Assembly: GCA_965207495.1 (NCBI GenBank)
Contig: OZ242287.1
Span: forward strand, 5,208,001-5,272,000
Direction: 5' to 3'
Length of the DNA stretch: 64,000 bases
Source of the DNA: Bin5 sp965207495
GTDB taxonomy: Bacteria; Chloroflexota; Anaerolineae; Caldilineales; Caldilineaceae
Within the stretch, counting starts at the first letter, position 1. Each line of letters opens with the position of its first letter. Positions 46,666-55,051 of the stretch are shown here, in pieces. The notes under the pieces are model-generated. The model saw nothing but the letters and a program-made list of their open reading frames with translations. It was not told the origin of the DNA and made no database searches. Position numbers and translations under genes: made by a program.

Positions 46666-47922
46666 ATGACTCAACAACATCCCGGGAAAGGTCGAGATTT
46701 CACAGCTTGGCTTTTGGCACATCGGGCCACAGCGGCCGATTTCCTTGCAGGCTGGGGGGAAGAATTCAGGGAAGTCGATCCTGGTGAACTGCGTTACCCA
46801 GCGACGAGAGCCGTTTGGGTACGGTGGTTCATTTGTGCCGCCTGCGTATTTCTGCTGGTCTACCGAGCGGAAGTCAGCGGCAGGTATACGGGTTACGTAC
46901 TGTGCTTGATTGTCTTGGTAGGGTCCAATGCTTTCATACACTACCGCGTCCATTCGAGCCGCGATGTGACTTTGAAGTTGATGTTGGTTTTCAGTGCGTT
47001 GGACGTTGCCCTGATTTCAGTGGCGATGGCGGTCGGCGGCGGGTTCAGCCAAGTCTTCTTCTATCTGCTGTATTACCCCACTCTGGCCTGGTTCGCAGTG
47101 TTCTTCAATTCGTTCCGACTGAGTTTCGGGTGGGTGACATTGGTGGCCGTCATCTACACCATCGTGAGCCTGACGGTCGGGGGAGGACTCGATCTAGAAG
47201 CCAGAGAAGATAAGTCGTTGATTGCCAGGATCGTCGTCATGTACGCAGTCGTGTCCTCGGTCAGTCTGCTGGCCAGATCAGAAAGGCTCAAGAGGCTGGA
47301 GGCGGTGGCGCGGGAGCGGGAGTTACAGCGGCAGCGGATCGAGATGTCGCAGACCATACACGACACGACCGCACAATCGGCCTACACCTTGGGGTTGGGC
47401 CTCGAGGACGCCATCGAGAAGGCGGAGAGGTCCAGCCCCGAGTTGGTTGGCAAGCTGGAGGCGATGTGGTCCCTGACCAGGTCGACGATGTGGACGCTCA
47501 GACACCCGATAGACGGAGGGCAGATTTTCAGCGGAAGTACGTTGAGCGAAGTTCTGGCAGCGCACGTCGACACCTTCACGATGATCACATCGATTCCGGC
47601 GGAACTGGACCTACAAGGAGACGAACCGCAGCTGTCCACAATAGCGCGCAGCCTGCTGTTTTCCATCGCCCACAATGCGCTGACCAATGCCTTTCGGCAT
47701 TCGGAGGCTGAAAGTGTGACGATCTCACTGGCGTTCGGGGCGGATGTTCTGCATATGTCAATTTCTGACGACGGGGTCGGGCTTCCCGACAGTTACGCCG
47801 TGCGCGGCCACGGCTTCAGGAACATGAGAGCTGACGCAGAGCGCATGGGCGGCAGTCTGGATGTTGTATCAGATGGCAACGGTACGACGGTTTCTTGCAC
47901 CGTACCCAGTGGACAGAATTAA
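46666..47922 (+). CDS. Membrane sensor histidine kinase (HisKA_3/LiaS type)
   Basis: 418 residues. The N-terminal half has about five or six membrane helices between residues 47 and 195 and no large extracellular domain. A coiled linker (RSERLKRLEAVARERELQRQRIE) leads to the phosphoacceptor His232 in SQTIHDTTAQSAYTLGLGLE. The ATP-binding domain follows with IAHNALTNAFRHSEAESVTI (N box), SISDDGVGLP (G1) and GHGFRNMRADAERMGGSLDV (G2). This is the NarX/DesK/LiaS class that pairs with LuxR-type regulators, and such a gene follows after 12 bases. Confidence 0.93.
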   Translation: MTQQHPGKGRDFTAWLLAHRATAADFLAGWGEEFREVDPGELRYPATRAVWVRWFICAACVFLLVYRAEVSGRYTGYVLCLIVLVGSNAFIHYRVHSSRDVTLKLMLVFSALDVALISVAMAVGGGFSQVFFYLLYYPTLAWFAVFFNSFRLSFGWVTLVAVIYTIVSLTVGGGLDLEAREDKSLIARIVVMYAVVSSVSLLARSERLKRLEAVARERELQRQRIEMSQTIHDTTAQSAYTLGLGLEDAIEKAERSSPELVGKLEAMWSLTRSTMWTLRHPIDGGQIFSGSTLSEVLAAHVDTFTMITSIPAELDLQGDEPQLSTIARSLLFSIAHNALTNAFRHSEAESVTISLAFGADVLHMSISDDGVGLPDSYAVRGHGFRNMRADAERMGGSLDVVSDGNGTTVSCTVPSGQN

Positions 47923-47934
47923 GGAGGCCGGCGG

Positions 47935-48609
47935 GTGTCATCGGAGAGTAGAATCAAGGTGATGATAGTTGACGACCACGCCATCGTTCGGGAGGGGATT
48001 GCGGAGGTGCTGGAGCAGGCGGGCGACTTTGAGGTCGTCGGGCAGGCTGGGGACGGGGAAGAGGCCGTGAACATGGTCCACAAACTGCGCCCGGACGTGG
48101 TCATCATGGACATTCTGATGCCGGTAAAGGACGGCATCGCAGCTTGTCGGGATATCGCGGCGGCCTTGCCAGATACGCGGGTCCTCATGCTGACCGCCTC
48201 CAACAGGCATGGCGCAATCGTGGAGGCGGTCAAAGCCGGAGCCATGGGATACCTTCAGAAGTTATCCGGCAAGGAGATGCTGCTGTCCACGGTGCGGGAG
48301 GTTGCCGCCGGTGAGTTTCGGGTGCAGGGGGAGGCAGCAAGGAAGCTGGTCTCAGGATTGAGTAGTGGTGGTGTCCCGAATTCTCCCAGCGAACGGGACC
48401 GGTTGACGGCACGTGAACGCGAGATACTCAGGATGTTTGCCCGCGGTATGTCTTACGCGGAGATAGCGGAGGCACGGGGCAACAGCAGTCCTTTGACGGT
48501 TCGGAACGCGATCTATGCCATACGGCGCAAGCTGGAGTTGGGGTCGAGGCAGGAGATGGGGGTTTGGGCAGCACGCAGCGGCCTGTTGGACGACGACGAA
48601 TTGACATGA
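47935..48609 (+). CDS. LuxR/NarL-family response regulator
   Basis: 224 residues from GTG 47935, behind AAGGAGG. The receiver domain has MIVDDHAIVREG, phosphoacceptor Asp59 in DVVIMDIL, and the Thr/Lys switch residues (MLTASN, YLQKLSGKEML). The C-terminal HTH reads LTAREREILRMFARGMSYAEIAEARG, followed by LTVRNAIYAIRRKLEL. The recognition helix has TVRNAIYAI where TVKNHVSNI is usual, so its target sequence may be unusual. It is the partner of the preceding kinase. Confidence 0.93.
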   Translation: MSSESRIKVMIVDDHAIVREGIAEVLEQAGDFEVVGQAGDGEEAVNMVHKLRPDVVIMDILMPVKDGIAACRDIAAALPDTRVLMLTASNRHGAIVEAVKAGAMGYLQKLSGKEMLLSTVREVAAGEFRVQGEAARKLVSGLSSGGVPNSPSERDRLTAREREILRMFARGMSYAEIAEARGNSSPLTVRNAIYAIRRKLELGSRQEMGVWAARSGLLDDDELT

Positions 48610-48753
48610 AACGGTGAAGGAAATCATTGTCTCGTTTGCTGCGCCCAGTTGCTTAAATTGCGAAATTGGGAATTGGGTAAGTGAGGCGAACTGGCTTAGA
48701 AAGGGAATTGATGTAGAGGAGGCTGTAACGGGACCACTGTATGAGTAAAGGGG

Positions 48754-48787
48754 GGAGAACGACGCGGTTGGCGTTCTCCTCCTTTTT
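48754..48787 (+). terminator. Rho-independent terminator after the response regulator
   Basis: GGAGAACG, a 10-base loop, CGTTCTCC, then TCCTTTTT. Confidence 0.88.
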
Positions 48788-48933
48788 GCGCCAGCGGGGA
48801 CGCGCTGTACAGTCGCGGCTTTTTCTCTCATTCAGATACCTGCTATAGTATCACGAACGGCGCGGACCGCGTTGAGCGGGAGCGCCACCACCCTGAACAC
48901 CCTTTCGAATTATTGCACCAGGAAACAAACGGA
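48788..48933 (+). promoter_or_regulatory. Leader of the hydrolase-CehA unit, with a second copy at 43560
   Basis: TATAGT at 48844-48849 could be a -10 box; no good -35 is seen. The stretch CGCGGCTTTTTCTC to GACCGCGTTGAGCGG recurs, diverged, at about 43580-43640, upstream of the CehA debris. This shows that leader and gene body were once duplicated together. Confidence 0.45.
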
Positions 48934-50082
48934 ATGTCCTCTCACTCGATGCTCGGCGCTTACGGCTCGTGGGCGGCTGCCCTTGCCGGTGAAGGTCCCA
49001 ATTTTCTCTCATTCCGCCACACGCATTGGGCGGACCCGGCGGCGTGGCGGCCGGCCGCGCGCCAGCGATTTCGCGAACGGGTGGCAATGCCGGACACGGG
49101 CGGCGCGGCGGATAGCCGGACTGAACGCCGGTACGAATATGACGGGTTGGAGGTGGAGGAGCTCTCGTGGCAGCTACCCTACGGCCCGCGTACGGAGGCA
49201 GTATTGCTGAAACCGGCGGGTGCGCGCGGCCCGTTGCCGGGGGTGCTGGCCCTACACGATCACGGCGGGCACAAGTTCCACGGCTGGCAGAAGATCACGC
49301 GGACGGACAGTGAGCAGAACGCGGTCAACATCGACCACCAGGCGCGCGCCTACGGCGGCGCGCCGTGGGCCAATCGGCTGGCCAAGCGGGGGTATGCGGT
49401 CCTGGTGCCTGATACGTTCGCTTTTGGCAGCCGCCGCGTCCGCATCGCGGACCTGCCGGCGGCAATTCGCGACGGGATGGACGAGCAGGAGTCGGAAGAC
49501 CCGGAGTACATCGCCGCTTACAACCGCTGGGCGGCCGGTCACGAGTCGATCATGGCGAAGTCGTTGCTCAGTGCGGGGACGACGTGGGCGGGGGTGTGGC
49601 TGGCTGAGGATGTGCATGCGTTGGACGTGCTGTGCGCGCGTGATGATGTGGACGCGGATCGGGTCGGTATAGGCGGGTTGTCGGGCGGGGGGCTGCGCAC
49701 GGTCTACTTGGGCGGGCTGGAAGACCGGGTGCGCTGCGCGGTCTGTGTGGGCATGATGACGACGTGGCGGGACTTACTGCTCAACAAGAGCCATACGCAT
49801 ACCTGGATGATCTACGTGCCGCATTTGCCGACGGAGATGGACTACCCGGACATTCTGGGGATGCGGGCGCCGCTGCCGACGTTGGTACAGAATAATACGG
49901 AAGACCCGCTGTTCACGCTCGCGGAGATGAGGCGGGCTGACGTGATGCTGCGCCAGGTGTACGAGAAGGCGAACGCGGCCGAACAGTACAACTGCACATT
50001 TTATGCCGGCGAGCATAAGTTTGACATTGCAATGCAGGAGGAGGCGTTCGACTGGTTTGACCGTTGGCTGGCGCAGTCCTGA
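48934..50082 (+). CDS. Alpha/beta hydrolase, dienelactone-hydrolase/acetyl-xylan-esterase-like
   Basis: 382 residues from ATG 48934, CAGGAAA 8 bases upstream. The fold is seen in PLPGVLALHDHGGHKFHGWQK (oxyanion strand), ANRLAKRGYAVLVPDTFAFGSRR, and the nucleophile elbow GIGGLSGGGLRTVYLGG with Ser250. The likely triad is completed by Asp324 (QNNTEDPLF) and His361 (YAGEHKFD). No signal peptide, so probably cytoplasmic. It precedes the CehA-type gene by 79 bases, in a cluster of sugar-ester catabolic functions. The substrate is unknown. Confidence 0.88.
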   Translation: MSSHSMLGAYGSWAAALAGEGPNFLSFRHTHWADPAAWRPAARQRFRERVAMPDTGGAADSRTERRYEYDGLEVEELSWQLPYGPRTEAVLLKPAGARGPLPGVLALHDHGGHKFHGWQKITRTDSEQNAVNIDHQARAYGGAPWANRLAKRGYAVLVPDTFAFGSRRVRIADLPAAIRDGMDEQESEDPEYIAAYNRWAAGHESIMAKSLLSAGTTWAGVWLAEDVHALDVLCARDDVDADRVGIGGLSGGGLRTVYLGGLEDRVRCAVCVGMMTTWRDLLLNKSHTHTWMIYVPHLPTEMDYPDILGMRAPLPTLVQNNTEDPLFTLAEMRRADVMLRQVYEKANAAEQYNCTFYAGEHKFDIAMQEEAFDWFDRWLAQS

Positions 50083-50161
50083 CGCACCCAGGTTTGGATA
50101 GAGCAGGCAGACGAGACAGTTGCATCAACCGCCGCGAGGCGCGGCAGAAACGGAGAGTCCC

Positions 50162-52729
50162 ATGAACCCAGTCTCCCCACACTTCACGCCCGTTGATCTG
50201 TCGGATTCCTTCAATACCGGACGCGCCGAGCTTCCGGAGACATTACGCGTTCCCTCTTTGCTTGAAGACAGGGCGGGATCAACCGCATTCAACGGAATCC
50301 CCTTTTTACTCGGGGGATTTGAAGGCCCCGCGGCTATTTTGCTGGACGGGGAAGCGGTAACCGTCGAACTGGAAGGAGAATGCGCCACCTACGCAGTTTT
50401 TCTGCATGCGGTGGCGGACCGCGTCACCAATTATCTGGATGGCTTTGCCGACTTCGCGCAGGACGGGAACGAATTGGGCGAGCATGTCTCCTCCTACGTC
50501 TTTGAATACGAGGACGGTAGCCGCCAGGAAACGGCGGTCCGACGCCGATTTGGTATTCAGCAGAGTCGCGTTGTGTGGGGAGGCAGCCCCTTCGAAACGG
50601 TTCCGGCGGCGAAGGCCACTGTCTTCAATTCGGCGACGGAGGAGACTCAGTTGGGGCGGGTCCCAAGCACCGACTACGGCCGCGGCGAAACGCGCACCAG
50701 TTCGGGGCGCGATCAGATGGAAGAGAAGATGTGGCTTTACGCTCTTGAGAACCCGCATCCCGACAAGCCGATCCGCCGCCTGATTTTGCAGCCGCGCAAC
50801 GAGGGGTCAACCGTTTACGCTATCAGCCTGACGAACCTGGATGAGCATCCTCTGCGCCCGGGCGTGCGCCGCAAGCTGCGGCTGACGCTTCCGGAGGGTG
50901 TCGAGTTCAACGCGATTGACGAGTACGAGGACCTGGCTATCGATCTGGGCTATGTGATGTCGGCGCGCGCAGCGTTTGACTATGAAAGCGGCCGCTGGCT
51001 GGGTGAGGAGGCGAACGTACAGCCCGCGGTCTCACAGCGGGACCTGATCATCGAGTACAGCGCGCATCCGCAGGCATGGCTGCACGTCGGCGTTGACAGC
51101 GACGAGCCGATCGTCTATGACCTGTCGCAACTTGAAGGGGGCCAAGCTTCTGACACCATCGTCGGGGTGGCGCCAGCCCACCGGCTGGTCGACGTGCGGG
51201 TGGTGCAGAAGGGGACCAACAACCTGGTACCGGTGCGCATTCATTTCCACGGTGAGCACGGCGAGTATCTGCCGCCACGCGGCCGCCATCGCAAGGTCAA
51301 TCCGCACTGGTTTGAGGACAACTACGGCGAGTTCGTCAACGGCCGCAACCAGTATTGCTACATCGACGGCCATTGCGAGGTGGATATGCCGTTGGGCGAG
51401 GTTTACGTGGAGATCACCAAGGGCTATGAGACGGCGCCGGTCCGCAAACAGGTCACAGTTGCGGAGGATACGGATGAACTGGTGTTTGAGCTGGAACGGG
51501 TGTTGCCGTGGCGGGAAAAGGGCTGGGTCACCGCGGATACGCACGTTCACTTTCTGAGCCCTTCGACTGCGCTGCTGGAGGGTCAGGCCGAGGACGTGCA
51601 TGTCGTCAATCTGCTGGCCAGCCAGTGGGGCGAGATGTTCAGCAATGTCAGCGACTTTGACGGCAGGACAACTCTGGGGGCGCGCGAGTTCGGCGGCGAC
51701 GGCGAATTTCTGGTGCGGGTCGGGACCGAAAACCGGATGCAGATCCTCGGACACATTTCGTTGCTGGGCTACAACGGTAAGATGATCCACCCGCTTTGCA
51801 GCGGCGGCCCGTCGGAGTCGGCACTGGGTGATCCGCAGGAAGTGGTGATGGCCGAGTGGGCGCAGAAGTGTATCGACCAGGGTGGGCTGGTCGTGATGCC
51901 GCACGCGCCGAACCCGCAACTGGAGCGGGCGGCGGATATCGTTCTTGGCCTGATCCACGCCATCGAGATGATGACTTTCAACCCCTGTGAGCGAGAGCTC
52001 AACCCCTACGGTATCGCCGACTGGTACCGCTACCTCAATCTGGGCTATCAGCTGCCGATCGTGGGCGGCTCGGACAAGATGGCTGCTTCATCGCAACTGG
52101 GCGGCGTACGCACCTACGCGCATCTGGGTGAGCGGGAGTTCACGTACGAGAACTGGATGGCGGCGGTGCAGGCGGGCAACACCTTCATGACGATCGGTCC
52201 GCTGGCGGAGTTGACGGTTGAGGGCGTGGCGCCGGGCGGGCAGGTTCAGTTGCCGGCCGGCGGCGGGAGTGTGGGCGTCGACTGGCGGGTCGAGTCGGTG
52301 CTGATACCGATCGAACAGGTGGAGGTCGTACAGGGTGGGTTGGTGGTGGACCAGATAGACGTGAAGGGAGAATACAGCGCGGCCGGCAGTGTGCAGGTTG
52401 CGGTTACGGGTTCATCGTGGATCGCGCTGCGGGTGCGGGGGAGTTATACCGGCGCGGCGGGCGAGATCGCGGCGCACACGAGCGCGGTGCAGACGTTGGT
52501 GGCGGACAGCCCGCTTTTCAATGAGCCGGACGCGTCGGCGGTGTTGGAGCAGATTGAGGGTGCGATAGCCTATGTGGACACGATCGCGCCGCGGCCGAAC
52601 GCGCAGCGTTTTCGGGAGATGCGGGCGGTGCTGGAAGCGGCACACAACCGGCTGCACCAGCGCATGCACGCGCACGGTATTTTCCACGAGCACACGCCGG
52701 TGCACGGGCACGAGGACGACGGTGGTTAG
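50162..52729 (+). CDS. CehA/McbA-family metallohydrolase (PHP-like domain)
   Basis: 855 residues from ATG 50162, GGAGAG 6 bases before. The first 440 residues are beta-rich, with RPGVRRKLRLTLPEGVEF and VRIHFHGEHGEYLPP, and probably bind substrate. The metal site starts at DTHVHFLSP (Asp459, His461, His463), continues at MPHAPNP (His581) and ends at GGSDKMAAS (Asp638), the PHP pattern of CehA and McbA, which open carbaryl-type esters. Beta strands follow (ELTVEGVAPGGQVQLPAGG), then a C-terminal helix with a His-rich tail (HRLHQRMHAHGIFHEHTPVHGHEDD by type). A fragment of this gene lies at 43637. Confidence 0.88.
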   Translation: MNPVSPHFTPVDLSDSFNTGRAELPETLRVPSLLEDRAGSTAFNGIPFLLGGFEGPAAILLDGEAVTVELEGECATYAVFLHAVADRVTNYLDGFADFAQDGNELGEHVSSYVFEYEDGSRQETAVRRRFGIQQSRVVWGGSPFETVPAAKATVFNSATEETQLGRVPSTDYGRGETRTSSGRDQMEEKMWLYALENPHPDKPIRRLILQPRNEGSTVYAISLTNLDEHPLRPGVRRKLRLTLPEGVEFNAIDEYEDLAIDLGYVMSARAAFDYESGRWLGEEANVQPAVSQRDLIIEYSAHPQAWLHVGVDSDEPIVYDLSQLEGGQASDTIVGVAPAHRLVDVRVVQKGTNNLVPVRIHFHGEHGEYLPPRGRHRKVNPHWFEDNYGEFVNGRNQYCYIDGHCEVDMPLGEVYVEITKGYETAPVRKQVTVAEDTDELVFELERVLPWREKGWVTADTHVHFLSPSTALLEGQAEDVHVVNLLASQWGEMFSNVSDFDGRTTLGAREFGGDGEFLVRVGTENRMQILGHISLLGYNGKMIHPLCSGGPSESALGDPQEVVMAEWAQKCIDQGGLVVMPHAPNPQLERAADIVLGLIHAIEMMTFNPCERELNPYGIADWYRYLNLGYQLPIVGGSDKMAASSQLGGVRTYAHLGEREFTYENWMAAVQAGNTFMTIGPLAELTVEGVAPGGQVQLPAGGGSVGVDWRVESVLIPIEQVEVVQGGLVVDQIDVKGEYSAAGSVQVAVTGSSWIALRVRGSYTGAAGEIAAHTSAVQTLVADSPLFNEPDASAVLEQIEGAIAYVDTIAPRPNAQRFREMRAVLEAAHNRLHQRMHAHGIFHEHTPVHGHEDDGG

Positions 52730-52899
52730 TGGTCAGTGGTTAGTGACGACTCTTATGGGCGATCTTTGATTGGTGTTGGGCAGTTGACGGTGAGCACGAT
52801 AGGGGTCGGAATTTAACAGTTAAGGGGCGCGCGTGTTTGGGGTTTGGTGACAGGTTAGCGTTCTGGTGGATATTCTAGACGAGTGATAGGGACGGAGAC

Positions 52900-53892
52900 A
52901 TGGCAAAGATTCGCTGGGGAATCGTCGGTTGCGGGGACGTGTGCGAGGTCAAGAGCGGGCCCGGGCTGTACAAGGCCGAGAACTCGGCGCTGACGGCGGT
53001 GATGCGGCGGAATGGGGCGCTGGCGGCTGACTTTGCGCGGCGGCACGGCGTAGCGCGCTGGTACGATGACGGCGACAGGCTGATCAACGACCCGGAGGTG
53101 GACGCGGTCTACGTGGCCACGCCGCCGGACACGCACATGGAATATACGTGCAAGGCGGCGGCGGCGGGAAAGCCGGTCTATGTTGAGAAGCCGATGGCGC
53201 GCACTTACGAAGAGTGCCAGACGATGATTAACGCCTGTGAGACTGCGGGCGTACCCCTGTGGGTGGGCTATTACCGGCGGCGGCTGCCGAAATTCCTCAA
53301 AGTGCAGGAGCTGCTCGAGCAGGGCGCGATCGGCGATGTGCGCTCGGCGCTGATTCGCTATTACCAGCCGCCCAAGCCGAGCGACGCGTTCCCGGACCAG
53401 CGCAGCTGGCGCGTAAGTCCGGAGATCGCGGGCGCGGGCCTCTTCCTGGACCTGGGCTCCCACATGCTGGACATTCTCGATTATCTGTTGGGCCCCATCA
53501 GCCGCGTGCAGGGGTTCGCGGCGAACCAGGCGGGGCTTTACGACGCCGAGGATGTCGTCTGCGGCAGTTTCACGTTTGAATCGGGCGTGCAGGGGACGGG
53601 GACGTGGATGTTCACCGGGTTCGAAAACCTTGACTGGACGGAGATCGAGGGCACGAAGGGGCGCATCGGCTATGTCTGTTTCGATGCCAGCCCGATCGCG
53701 CTGACGACGAGCGCAGGCACCGAGGAGATTCCGGTTACGCAGCCGGACCACGTGCATCAGCCGCTGATTCAGACCATCGTGGACGAGCTGAATGGAAGCG
53801 GGCAGTGCCCCAGCACGGGCGTGAGCGGCGCGCGCACATCGTGGGTGATGGACCAGATGCTGGCGGAATACCGGCAGAAGAACTATGGATAG
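52900..53892 (+). CDS. Gfo/Idh/MocA-family NAD(P)-dependent oxidoreductase
   Basis: 330 residues. The Rossmann start is RWGIVGCGDVCEVKSGPGLYKAENS, the family motif is VYVEKPMA with Glu96-Lys97-Pro98, and the second domain shows AGLFLDLGSHMLDILDYLLGP with the usual catalytic His region. Members oxidise or reduce sugars, inositols or biliverdin-like substrates. It precedes an aldose-1-epimerase by 33 bases, which points to a sugar substrate. Confidence 0.92.
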   Translation: MAKIRWGIVGCGDVCEVKSGPGLYKAENSALTAVMRRNGALAADFARRHGVARWYDDGDRLINDPEVDAVYVATPPDTHMEYTCKAAAAGKPVYVEKPMARTYEECQTMINACETAGVPLWVGYYRRRLPKFLKVQELLEQGAIGDVRSALIRYYQPPKPSDAFPDQRSWRVSPEIAGAGLFLDLGSHMLDILDYLLGPISRVQGFAANQAGLYDAEDVVCGSFTFESGVQGTGTWMFTGFENLDWTEIEGTKGRIGYVCFDASPIALTTSAGTEEIPVTQPDHVHQPLIQTIVDELNGSGQCPSTGVSGARTSWVMDQMLAEYRQKNYG

Positions 53893-53925
53893 TCGTAAAC
53901 GAATAGAAACAATGGACGGCGAAGA

Positions 53926-54981
53926 ATGAGACTAAGCAGCCAGGCATTCGGCAGGACAAAGAGCGGCCAAGGGGTCAGGCAGTATTCGCTGGCCAACAAC
54001 ACGGGCATAGAGATCGATGTCCTCGACTACGGCGGGTTGATCCGTACGCTATCGACCCCGGACCGCAACGGAGAGGCAGGGGATGTTGTGCTGGGCTTCG
54101 ACACGCTCGACGAGTACCTGGCGGGGCATCCGTACTTCGGCGTACTGGTTGGCCGCTGCGCGAACCGCATCGGCGGCGGGAGTTTCGAGCTTGACGGTGT
54201 GCGTTACCAGCTTGCGCGCAACGTCAACGACGACCACCTTCACGGCGGAGAGGGCGGGTTCGACAAGGTCGTGTGGCAGGCGCAGCCTTTCCAGAACGAA
54301 CGGGAGGTCGGGCTGCTGCTCTCGCACGACAGCCCGGACGGGGAAGATCATTACCCGGGGGCGCTGGAGACGACGGTGAGGCTCAGCCTGAACGATGACA
54401 ACGAGGTGCGTCTCGACTACCATGCGACCTGCGACGCGCCGACGATCGTCAACCTGACCAATCACAGCTATTTCAACCTGGCCGGTCAGGGCAATATCCA
54501 CGACCACATTGCCATGATCGATGCCGACGCGTTCACGCCGATGGACGACGCGCTGATCGTGACAGGTGAGGTGAGGGACGTGACCGGCACGCCCTTCGAC
54601 TTCCGCCAGCCCACTGCCATCGGCGCGCGCATCAACGCCGACGATGAGCAGATTCGCGCAGGCGGCGGCTACGATCATAACTTCGTTCTCAACGGAGAGC
54701 CCGGCACGCTGCGGCTGGCGGCTCGCGTGTTTGAACCGGGCAGCGGGCGGGTGTTGGAGGTACTGACAACCGAGCCGGGGGTGCAGTTCTATGCGGGCAA
54801 CCAGATGGAGGCGGCGATCACGGGCAAGGGCGGCCAGATTTATCCTCACCGCGGCGGGTTCTGCCTGGAGACGCAGCACTTTCCGGACGCGCCGAACCAG
54901 CCGGACTTTCCGTCGATAGTTCTGCGGCCCGGCGAAGAGTATACGCAGACTACTATTTTCCGATTTTCGACCGAACAGTAG
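53926..54981 (+). CDS. galM: Aldose 1-epimerase (mutarotase)
   Basis: 351 residues. Family blocks: IEIDVLDYGGLIRTLSTPDRNG, FGVLVGRCANRIGGGSFELDG, NVNDDHLHGGEGGFDKVVW, catalytic His in IVNLTNHSYFNLAGQG, AGGGYDHNFVLN, and the catalytic Glu near the end in GGFCLETQHFPDAPNQP. It interconverts alpha and beta anomers of hexoses. Cytoplasmic, no signal peptide. It follows the Gfo/Idh/MocA gene and precedes the DUF3179 gene with 70 bases between. Confidence 0.94.
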   Translation: MRLSSQAFGRTKSGQGVRQYSLANNTGIEIDVLDYGGLIRTLSTPDRNGEAGDVVLGFDTLDEYLAGHPYFGVLVGRCANRIGGGSFELDGVRYQLARNVNDDHLHGGEGGFDKVVWQAQPFQNEREVGLLLSHDSPDGEDHYPGALETTVRLSLNDDNEVRLDYHATCDAPTIVNLTNHSYFNLAGQGNIHDHIAMIDADAFTPMDDALIVTGEVRDVTGTPFDFRQPTAIGARINADDEQIRAGGGYDHNFVLNGEPGTLRLAARVFEPGSGRVLEVLTTEPGVQFYAGNQMEAAITGKGGQIYPHRGGFCLETQHFPDAPNQPDFPSIVLRPGEEYTQTTIFRFSTEQ

Positions 54982-55051
54982 GCCCGGATTTGGGGCGAAG
55001 CGTTTCAGGACAGAATCCGCTTCCTGTGTGCGACTGGTGAAGGGGGTAAAG

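Noticed and set aside
53259..53579. Alternative frame inside the Gfo/Idh/MocA gene
   Set aside because: Fully within a strongly supported gene and without motifs.
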